14,576 nt of DNA from CAYGZC01 sp964354225 (GTDB taxonomy: Bacteria > Bacteroidota > Ignavibacteria > UBA10030 > SZUA-254): the NCBI GenBank assembly GCA_964354225.1, contig CAYGZC010000306.1:1-14576 (forward strand), given 5' to 3'. Below are positions 1-7,350 of the stretch, one piece after another. A program made the position numbers and the translations under genes. The notes beneath the pieces were generated by a model, which saw only the letters and a program-made list of their open reading frames with translations, did no database searches and was not told where the DNA came from. Numbering within the stretch: position 1 is the first letter of the stretch; every line of letters begins with the position of its first letter.

Positions 1-315
1 GAATTGATGCTTAATATCTGCAACAAACTGGGTGTGCGACAAGATCACTTGATTTCCATCTACTTGTAGCAATCCTGCGGGATTCCAATAGAGCGATGAT
101 GCATCGTTGCCTATAGCCACAAACGATTCACCCAATGCAGTAGCACGTGCACCGACACCGATTTTAAGAAACTGGAAAGCCGATATGCCCACACGCTGCC
201 CGCCTAAATTCGGAATCAATTGTGCATTGAGTTGTGCATTGAACATCAGCAAAATAATTACCGATATATTATATCTAAACTTCATCAATCTTTCGACTAT
301 CTTTTTTACTTTCAT
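1..315 (-). CDS. PorV/PorQ-family outer-membrane protein, N-terminal part (cut by window edge)
   Basis: The first 105 codons are present; the rest lies beyond base 1. After a hydrophobic signal segment (about residues 16-31, ending NAQLNAQ) comes the hallmark start of the PorV/PorQ (UPF0164) family: FLKIGVGARATALGES, then AIGNDASSLYWNPAGL. Members are outer-membrane beta-barrels; PorV binds the C-terminal signal of T9SS cargo and carries it to the attachment machinery, and many paralogues of unknown role sit beside T9SS cargo genes. The start at 315 is chosen because AGGAAA (324-329 on the plus strand as TTTCCT) lies 8 nt upstream; an in-frame ATG at 324 would overlap that ribosome site. The gene follows the TonB-receptor stop by 20 nt, so it is probably the fifth gene of the same operon. 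Family assignment is firm; a specific role in exporting the upstream cargo is inference. Confidence 0.85.
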   Translation of the reverse strand, partial: MKVKKIVERLMKFRYNISVIILLMFNAQLNAQLIPNLGGQRVGISAFQFLKIGVGARATALGESFVAIGNDASSLYWNPAGLLQVDGNQVILSHTQFVADIKHQF

Positions 316-335
316 AATAATCATTTCCTGATGCC

Positions 336-3239
336 TTAGAACCTTATAGATAAACCGAGTTTTAATGTCCGAGGATTCAGATAACGTGCCGGATTATATG
401 GAAAAGGGTCTAACGGTGCAGTTACATCCCGATATAACGGATCGTTCCAATCTGTTGGTGTTACTTGTCCGTATTCATATGCGGTTCCGGTTATTGGATT
501 GATTATTTGAGCATTTTTATTATTGAAAAGATTCTGGATTTCTAAGTTTAAAACTAATTTTAAAAAATCGAAAGAGATATATTTTTCAAAGTTCAGATCA
601 GTATAGAACCAATTACTTCCGATTTTTCCGTAAAGATTTGTTCTATCAGTCTGGTACTCAGGTCTTCCGGTTGTCGGATTATAACGATAAAACGTCTGCG
701 GTGTATATCTTTTCCCGGATTGGAAAAATAGCCGGAGGTAAACATTATAATCATCAAGAATGCCTCTTCCAAACGCGAATAGAGGTTCATTTTTTGGAAC
801 GTTAAAATTTAAATTCACCGAAGCCTGCCATGGTCTGTCCCATACTACATAATTTTCTTTCAGATTTTCTTCCAAACCCTGCTGGATGTTGTAAACGTTT
901 TCGTTTGCAGCAGAACTTTTTCCGGTTGCAATACTGTAAGAACCCGATAATGTTGCTCTGAGCATTTTTCCAATTCGTGTTTTATACTCCAACTCAATAC
1001 CACGGATACGGGCATAATCTTGATTAATATAAATTGTGTATTCACCGCGTGTCGTGCCTGATAAAATAGCACGAAATCTTTTTGCGGTTATGTAGTCGAA
1101 GATATCTTTGTAGTATGCTGTGACCGAAAAGACATCATTCTCAGTAAGCTGATTTCTGAGACCGAGCTCGTATGCAACTGTTGTCTCGGGATTGAGATTT
1201 GGATTACCGATTGTCTGGAACGACGAACGAGATTTAGTTCCGCCGAGTTTGGCGTAAACAAATTGCGGCCGTGGTAGTTTTGAAAAATGTCCGTACGAGA
1301 AAAAGAGCGTTTGGTTATCCGTGATCGGGTGTGAAATTCCAAGTCGCGGGCTTATGCGCGCTTTCCAATATCTTCCGAACCATTTATAACTATCTTTTGT
1401 GTATTGGTCTTTAGTTGCCTGCGGGACAAGAACAGCTGCACCAGATTCAATTGCATCATCTACATATTTTCCGGGGACCCAATAATCAAGACGTAATCCA
1501 AAATTCAATATCATCCCGCTCATTGTAATGCCGTCTTGACCATAAATAGCGCCGTACGCCGGGAATACTTGATAAATATCATTATCGAATCCGAGCGGTT
1601 TCACCCATGGCTGTACGATATCGATCAATTGCATCTCTTGAAACCGAGATTCGATTCCGGCTTTTATCTTATGCTTTTCTGTTGGCGTTGTAGAAAAATC
1701 AAACTTGAATGTAGTTTCTTTCAAATAATGATCTCTCCATGAAGTCGGACTACCATAGTCATAGAATCCATTTCCCGGTATAACATTGATAGTATCGAAC
1801 GAGCCGGGATTCGGGAAAGAATATTCCACCGGATAAGAAACAACATCTTTCGGCTCGATATAATCATCGAAGGGTTTATCGGGATTGGTGGCTCTTTTAT
1901 TCGCATCACCGCGTACATGAGCGGTGTACGAGCTTATCTTCACTTCATAAAAAGTTTTTGTGTTTAAAGTGTGAGTCCAACTTATACTATGCTGCGTGTT
2001 TATTTGAGTATAAGTAGCCGCATTATCCGGAATTTTCTGAAAGAGAAACTGGTATCCCGGATTCGGTTCTACACGATCGAGAGTCGCTTGAACGGTTTGT
2101 GTATTCTGATCGATCTGGATTGATTTGCTGAACGCGTATGATAATTTCATCGTTGCTTCAGGTTTATAAGTTAATTTTGTCAAACCCGAATAACTGTTGC
2201 TTCTTCTGGGTGAATATTTTGTACCGTCAAGTATCGTAGAGTATAATCCTCTCGGAGCCATAACTTCATACCCAACGGGTCTGCCTGAATCAATTTTTTC
2301 TACCCAGCGTGTGTATCCATCTGTAAAATTTGCACTAAAATTCGAGAAGAAACTTACGCTGCCCGGGATGGTTAACCCAATCGAAGGTAGAGCATAAGTT
2401 GTGATCGGTTCTGGTCCGCTCAGATTGAATTCATAAATATCCGTGTTGAAATTCGATCTTGAATCGTTATTGAAGCCAAAGTGATCTCTTTTATGAGCCA
2501 CGGCGCCTGAATAATTCTTTGCACCTTCCTTTGTAGTAATGTTGACAATGCCGGAAGTAGCCTGACCATACTCTGCGTTATACCCACCGGTAAGTACCTC
2601 TACTTCGGCTATAGCTTGAGGTGCAATCTGCAAACCGAATCCTTGGCCCGCAAGAGGATCTTGAACAGATATACCATCAATGAGATAGGCGTTTTCATAA
2701 CTACGACCTCCGCGTATATGGATCTCGTTATCCGATTGTACAACACCTGTTTGAAGCGATACAACATCCTTCACGTCTTTTACACCGGTCACCTGAATAT
2801 CTTCACTAGTGATAGACCGACGGCTTGATGTTTCTTCGATATTGAAGAGTGGTTTTTCACCGATGATGACAACTTCTCGTCCCAGTGTAAGAACGGTCTC
2901 GTCCATCTTGACGTTGAGTGTAGTCGATTCTCCTTCAGTTACTTTTATACCGGTATATTGCATCGTCTTATAACCGATGAGACTAACTTCAACAGTATAT
3001 GAGCCGGGATTAATATTAGCGATGGCAAAATTCCCTTCGATGTTGGTTGCAGCACCGTAATAAGTGCCTTTTATAACAACATTCACGCTGGGAAGTGGAT
3101 CACCGGATGCTTTATCTACGATAGTACCCATTATGGTTCCTTTTGATTGCGGGTAAGCCGGTTGAACGAAGACAAGCAATATTATAATGGAAATTAAAAC
3201 TCTCATAAATCTATTCCGATGCGATATCAATTTTTTCAT
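336..3239 (-). CDS. Oar-like TonB-dependent receptor with carboxypeptidase-regulatory-like domain
   Basis: A 967-aa outer-membrane receptor. In order: signal peptide (about 1-31, hydrophobic LISIIILLVFVQPAYPQ); a carboxypeptidase-regulatory-like Ig-type domain (about 34-115, GTIVDKASGDPLPSVNVVIK to SLIGYKT); a plug domain (about 135-240, with IHIRGGRSYENAYLIDGISV and VEVLTGGYNAEYGQATSGIVN); then a long beta-barrel ending in phenylalanine (LKLGLSIRF), as expected for Bam-inserted barrels. A TonB box is not obvious; EVVIIGE (122-128) is a possible site. TonB receptors import large substrates using proton-motive force; the substrate cannot be read from sequence. No SusD-like partner is adjacent, which argues against a classical glycan-uptake pair. 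Its ATG overlaps the stop of the upstream lipoprotein gene (TAATG), implying translational coupling. A start at Met12 is a weaker alternative. Confidence 0.9.
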   Translation of the reverse strand: MKKLISHRNRFMRVLISIIILLVFVQPAYPQSKGTIMGTIVDKASGDPLPSVNVVIKGTYYGAATNIEGNFAIANINPGSYTVEVSLIGYKTMQYTGIKVTEGESTTLNVKMDETVLTLGREVVIIGEKPLFNIEETSSRRSITSEDIQVTGVKDVKDVVSLQTGVVQSDNEIHIRGGRSYENAYLIDGISVQDPLAGQGFGLQIAPQAIAEVEVLTGGYNAEYGQATSGIVNITTKEGAKNYSGAVAHKRDHFGFNNDSRSNFNTDIYEFNLSGPEPITTYALPSIGLTIPGSVSFFSNFSANFTDGYTRWVEKIDSGRPVGYEVMAPRGLYSTILDGTKYSPRRSNSYSGLTKLTYKPEATMKLSYAFSKSIQIDQNTQTVQATLDRVEPNPGYQFLFQKIPDNAATYTQINTQHSISWTHTLNTKTFYEVKISSYTAHVRGDANKRATNPDKPFDDYIEPKDVVSYPVEYSFPNPGSFDTINVIPGNGFYDYGSPTSWRDHYLKETTFKFDFSTTPTEKHKIKAGIESRFQEMQLIDIVQPWVKPLGFDNDIYQVFPAYGAIYGQDGITMSGMILNFGLRLDYWVPGKYVDDAIESGAAVLVPQATKDQYTKDSYKWFGRYWKARISPRLGISHPITDNQTLFFSYGHFSKLPRPQFVYAKLGGTKSRSSFQTIGNPNLNPETTVAYELGLRNQLTENDVFSVTAYYKDIFDYITAKRFRAILSGTTRGEYTIYINQDYARIRGIELEYKTRIGKMLRATLSGSYSIATGKSSAANENVYNIQQGLEENLKENYVVWDRPWQASVNLNFNVPKNEPLFAFGRGILDDYNVYLRLFFQSGKRYTPQTFYRYNPTTGRPEYQTDRTNLYGKIGSNWFYTDLNFEKYISFDFLKLVLNLEIQNLFNNKNAQIINPITGTAYEYGQVTPTDWNDPLYRDVTAPLDPFPYNPARYLNPRTLKLGLSIRF

Positions 3240-5044
3240 TATCCGCCGAATTCATCGATGAAAACACGTTTTAGAAAAGCAGGAATACCAAGTCCATTTC
3301 CCGGTGGTTTTGGGTTTGGGGGCAAGAACCACGTTCTATCATAACCATTCATTAAGTCAAGCGGTATAGTTAGAAATACAAACTTTCTGTTTACATTGAT
3401 AACACCTATGTTTATTCGTTTACGCCATTTTGTAGTATCTGGTGGATTAGATATTATAGTAGTATCTGGTGGAATGGAATAGATGTACTCGGCACCAGAT
3501 TGTTTTATAAAATCTCTAACAAAAATTGTATATGCAGATTTTACAGTCGGGCCCGGAATAACTCGTAACCGTGGAAATGAATCGGCAGAAGTTGAATTAG
3601 GATCTATGGGCCAATCATTCGGAATTCGAGATGAATATAGCGTATCGATAATTCGATCGACTGGGGCAAATTCTACTATTGAACCTTTAGTAGCGTCAAT
3701 GTTAGGCCCAAATTTGGTTGAATACATAACCTTACCACCTGCCTCCTTATAGTAGAATAATGAATATGCTGCAACAGAATGACCATAGGCGGAACTATCT
3801 GGAATGATATCAGTTAACCAAAAAACAAATTTGTACAACATCAATGTCCGGACAAATGCAGGATTTAAATGAAATGGCAGGAATATACCACGGTTTTTAT
3901 ACGTCGCGCCAGTTCTCATATCCAGAACATCAAAATCACCAAGATTGCGTGGTTGATTTACACCCGGGAACGTATCAATTGCTGCAAATGCTTTTCGATA
4001 AAATGGGAGTAATGTATCTGGTGGAGATTCATAGTTAATGATTGTTAATAGATTGCATTTAGGTTTTTTCACATACCAGATTTTCTTTGCATCCGGTAGT
4101 GAAACGATTTGACTATATTCTCCGGCAACGTCCTTTGCACGTAAATAAATTCTGTTTGTATCATCCAACCTCAATCCAGAAACAGTACCAATTATTCCTT
4201 TATTGAAACCGTCAGGGTATTCACCTGCATAAACATCCGCATCTATCATACCTGTTGCATTTTCCGATCTCGAACGCGGGACCTCAATTGTAATAATTGT
4301 ATTTTTTGCCGGAAACTCACACCATCCTAAAAGATCATTTGGATTGTTTAGATTTATAGAATAAGATTCAATAGTTTGATCACCATCTATATCGCTTCCT
4401 TCCCATGCAAAAGTGGCAACGGTATATGTTGTTTCAGGTGGTTGTACCATAATAATCTCTGTAGGGTTTAAGGGATCTACCGTTGTTTCAAATTCAACTG
4501 TCGGGGGTGAATTTATTATAGAGAAAATCTGTGCCGCACCGATTGGGTCGATTGCGTACTTCAGGTTAGGTAACCGTAAGTCGTCACCGTCATAAATATT
4601 GTTGCGGTTCTTGTCCCAGTACGGTTGTGAGTTCAATCTTACAATTCCACCGACATCGATTTTTTCTTTTAAAGTATTATCTACAGCCCGGACGATCACA
4701 GTGAAACGCTCTTTCGCAGATAACAAAGGGAACGAAACAAGACTATCATTCGCCGTCACCCATGCATAGCCCAGAGTATCTGGGATTTGGTTCGCGGGTA
4801 CACTATCGGTTTTATAGAAAGCGAACAGATACCCTTGTACTATTCCATCAGGATCTTCGCCCCACCATCTTACCGATTGTCTGCTGATTACCGGAGCGAG
4901 TTGTTTCGATGTATCAATTTGAATCCATAAATATGTTTTGGGTGGTAAATTCTGTTTAGGATTCACCGGACTTTCTTTCTCACAGCTCAAAAATAATAGA
5001 GCTGTGAGAAGGATAAGAAATATGAATGGAACTATCCGATACAT
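3239..5044 (-). CDS. Predicted surface/periplasmic lipoprotein with Ig-like and Rossmann-like parts
   Basis: A 601-aa protein not assigned to a named family. A lipoprotein signal peptide is clear: hydrophobic residues 4-20 followed by FLSC, with lipidated Cys21. Residues about 35-320 look like tandem Ig/fibronectin-like segments (VRWWGEDPDGIVQGYLF, then FAWEGSDIDGDQTIESY, both of the 'DxDG' type common in FCB surface proteins). Residues 144-155 (DKNRNNIYDGDD) match the spacing of an EF-hand/dockerin-like calcium loop. The C-terminal half (about 335-601) has an alpha/beta feel: a strand LLTIINYES, a buried strand MLYKFVFWLTDI, then a SLFYYKEAGGKVMYS block resembling the 'yl.aGGkl' step of class-I amidotransferase/ThuA-like folds. 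No catalytic Cys-His pair is obvious, so an enzyme role is unproven. Both gene ends overlap neighbours by one base (TAATG), so it is probably made in step with the receptor and the T9SS cargo. Confidence 0.75.
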   Translation of the reverse strand: MYRIVPFIFLILLTALLFLSCEKESPVNPKQNLPPKTYLWIQIDTSKQLAPVISRQSVRWWGEDPDGIVQGYLFAFYKTDSVPANQIPDTLGYAWVTANDSLVSFPLLSAKERFTVIVRAVDNTLKEKIDVGGIVRLNSQPYWDKNRNNIYDGDDLRLPNLKYAIDPIGAAQIFSIINSPPTVEFETTVDPLNPTEIIMVQPPETTYTVATFAWEGSDIDGDQTIESYSINLNNPNDLLGWCEFPAKNTIITIEVPRSRSENATGMIDADVYAGEYPDGFNKGIIGTVSGLRLDDTNRIYLRAKDVAGEYSQIVSLPDAKKIWYVKKPKCNLLTIINYESPPDTLLPFYRKAFAAIDTFPGVNQPRNLGDFDVLDMRTGATYKNRGIFLPFHLNPAFVRTLMLYKFVFWLTDIIPDSSAYGHSVAAYSLFYYKEAGGKVMYSTKFGPNIDATKGSIVEFAPVDRIIDTLYSSRIPNDWPIDPNSTSADSFPRLRVIPGPTVKSAYTIFVRDFIKQSGAEYIYSIPPDTTIISNPPDTTKWRKRINIGVINVNRKFVFLTIPLDLMNGYDRTWFLPPNPKPPGNGLGIPAFLKRVFIDEFGG

Positions 5045-7299
5045 TATTTCACTAACATCATTTTTTTAACTTTATTGAAATTACCCGTTTGTAAACGATA
5101 AAAATAAATACCCGAAGAAAGTTTCGAGCCGTCGAATGTAACATGATAACGGCCGGCTTTCTGAACTTCGTTTTTCAAAGTAGCGACTTCCTGTCCTAAA
5201 ATATTGTAAACTTTTAGAGTAACGAAATCTGCTCTGGGAAGTCCATACTCGATAACCGTTTTCGGATTAAACGGATTTGGATAGTTATTCGATAGCTCGT
5301 AAGCAAGCGGTAGCTGTTTAAAAGTTTCTACACCAACACTCACTGGCAGATATGTACCATAGTCTGCATTTGTTCTTGGAGCAACCTTATATCGGTTGTA
5401 GCTGTAATGAAGAATACCTTTCAATCCAACAAACTTATCACCAGTTTTAAGGATTGTTTTCCCTGCATAAATAGTGTCACCAATATAGGATGAATAATCA
5501 TTTTTGCCGTCTCTAAGAACTGTGATTTCTCCTGTACCATCATCAACATTATACTCTGTATAAATTTGGTATGTAGGATTGAGGTTAGTTACTTCAACTG
5601 TATCGAATTCAACCAACATACCTTCCCATGGCTCGGCGTTGAAATCACCGTTACTTACCAATGGTCCGAATGTCCCGGTTGTTAATTCTACGGGCATAGG
5701 AATTGGATTCCCGGAAGAGAATATTTCAACCGCCGAGATATTATTGAGACAGGTAACATCATTCGTATAATTATAATACTCGGTTACAGTTCCTGTAACT
5801 GCAACACTGTCCCCTTTTTGTATATCCTTTAATGCACTCAGAGTGTCGTTGAACCACAAACCACTAAAAGGTCCATTCCCTGTTTGTATATGCCAAACCG
5901 ATACACCATGGTTATTTATAGGGGCAAGACCATAGTCGCTTGTATCGGAAGTTACAACACCACGAATTGTAGCCACCGCACCAACATAGGGACTCCTGCC
6001 GTTCGTATAAGGTGTATACTGAACATCATGAATAGTCAGAACACCATCAGTGACTTTATAGAAATAAAATCCTTTTGTTGTATCGGTACTAATAGCACCT
6101 CCGGCACCATTTGCAGAAATCGAATAATAACCGTTAATATCACTTACCTTAATGAAGTATTTAACATTAGTACCGATAGACTGTGCTGGAATATTTACGC
6201 TGTAAAGCGTATCGCTGCTGATTGCTAACATAGTGTCGATGTTGTATGGTCCGTCATTCACACTGTAATATATCAATCGAGATTCTATCGTGGCACCAAG
6301 AGGTAATTGCTTTATAACTGCTTCAATTCTCGGTGTGCTATCGGGTGTAACGATCACAGGATAACGATACACCCTCGTAATGGATGGACGACTGACTCCG
6401 AGTACCATATCACCCGGGTAGATAGGTGCAATATTATATCCGTAATTATTCTGCTGTCCTGATACGGGCGTTACCCAACCACGAAGAGTATCAATCTGTG
6501 AAAAATCTGCAGGGTGAGCGTAAGTTGATGTGGGATCTCTATGAGCTCGCATTGTGAACCATTTTGAAGCATCATATGTAGCTATATTGTTTCCATCGGC
6601 ATCAACAAGTAAGACTCCATAATTAGTGCTTAATCTTGATACAACTGTCAAGTTGGTTAACTCGACATACTTCGCTTCTAACGGTTCACCGGTAGTATAC
6701 TTTACACCATTCGGATATGAGCTTTGATAAAGACCGCGATAAAAATCTCCAATCGCGGCAGGAGTTATCGGCGGTAGTTCCTGCTGATCAATAATATTAT
6801 AACTAAGATTTTTAAGTGGTACAATTTGACTCATGCTATTCATTGAATTTCCCGGAAATTCGGTAATACAACCAGTCACCTCAATAATATCACCCGGTTG
6901 AATACCAAGCATATTTGTATAATACACTGAATCTTGTGGATTACTTGAAGAACTAAGATTGGGTCTGATGAAGATATGGCTAAAACCACCGTTGTAGCCT
7001 GTATCAGCAAGAACCATATTATAACCGATAGATGTGTATGTAAAAACTTTAGCAGGTATAACACATACTCCAACGACTGTAACCGTATCACCGTACCATT
7101 GACTTGAGACATATGTCCAGTTCGTGGAATTGGCACCTTGCAAAGTCCATCTTGAACCTACATTCTGTAGCTGGTCAGCAACAAACAATGAATCATATGG
7201 TTTATACTCAATATCACGAATATTGCGGTAAGGATACTGTGCATTAGCAATAGTCGCCAAAACAGATATCATTAATAGAACTCTTATCCAGACTTTCAT
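5044..7299 (-). CDS. T9SS cargo protein with repeated OB-fold-like segments and type A sorting domain
   Basis: A 751-aa secreted protein. Signal peptide about 1-20 (RVLLMISVLATIANA). Several OB-fold-like beta segments follow, each with a 'GD.v.VtG.vte' step: about 70-165 (GDIIEVTGCITEFPG), about 205-300, about 438-525 (GDSVAVTGTVTEYYN) and about 555-645 (VEFDTVEV to DKFVGLKGIL). An Ig-like segment lies at about 315-415. Residues 663-751 are a textbook T9SS type A sorting domain: NNYPNPFNPKTVIEYGLP, VYNILGQEVATL, LSSGIYFYRL, KKMMLVK. Such proteins cross the outer membrane by T9SS and end up released or anchored. OB-fold arrays of this type often accompany extracellular nucleases or lamin-tail proteins, but no nuclease domain is seen, so ligand and activity are unknown. 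A strong ribosome site precedes the ATG, making this a well-translated start within the operon. The stop overlaps the lipoprotein ATG. Confidence 0.85.
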   Translation of the reverse strand: MKVWIRVLLMISVLATIANAQYPYRNIRDIEYKPYDSLFVADQLQNVGSRWTLQGANSTNWTYVSSQWYGDTVTVVGVCVIPAKVFTYTSIGYNMVLADTGYNGGFSHIFIRPNLSSSSNPQDSVYYTNMLGIQPGDIIEVTGCITEFPGNSMNSMSQIVPLKNLSYNIIDQQELPPITPAAIGDFYRGLYQSSYPNGVKYTTGEPLEAKYVELTNLTVVSRLSTNYGVLLVDADGNNIATYDASKWFTMRAHRDPTSTYAHPADFSQIDTLRGWVTPVSGQQNNYGYNIAPIYPGDMVLGVSRPSITRVYRYPVIVTPDSTPRIEAVIKQLPLGATIESRLIYYSVNDGPYNIDTMLAISSDTLYSVNIPAQSIGTNVKYFIKVSDINGYYSISANGAGGAISTDTTKGFYFYKVTDGVLTIHDVQYTPYTNGRSPYVGAVATIRGVVTSDTSDYGLAPINNHGVSVWHIQTGNGPFSGLWFNDTLSALKDIQKGDSVAVTGTVTEYYNYTNDVTCLNNISAVEIFSSGNPIPMPVELTTGTFGPLVSNGDFNAEPWEGMLVEFDTVEVTNLNPTYQIYTEYNVDDGTGEITVLRDGKNDYSSYIGDTIYAGKTILKTGDKFVGLKGILHYSYNRYKVAPRTNADYGTYLPVSVGVETFKQLPLAYELSNNYPNPFNPKTVIEYGLPRADFVTLKVYNILGQEVATLKNEVQKAGRYHVTFDGSKLSSGIYFYRLQTGNFNKVKKMMLVK

Positions 7300-7306
7300 T
7301 GTAAAT

Positions 7307-7313
7307 CTCCTTT
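7307..7313 (-). promoter_or_regulatory. Strong Shine-Dalgarno site for the T9SS cargo gene
   Basis: The minus strand reads AAAGGAG, 7 nt before the ATG at 7299. It is the clearest ribosome site in the window and stands out because the next two genes downstream lack a good site and rely on TAATG overlaps. This suggests ribosomes loaded here also feed those two genes. Confidence 0.75.
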
Positions 7314-7350
7314 TTTTATTATATGATAAAATATTTTATTTGATTATCGA

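Noticed and set aside
107..331. Plus-strand open frame opposite the PorV/PorQ-like gene
   Set aside because: It lies antisense to a recognisable family motif and has no domain or ribosome site.
336..5044. SusCD-type glycan-uptake pair
   Set aside because: The lipoprotein beside the TonB receptor shows Ig-like and alpha/beta features rather than recognisable SusD helices.
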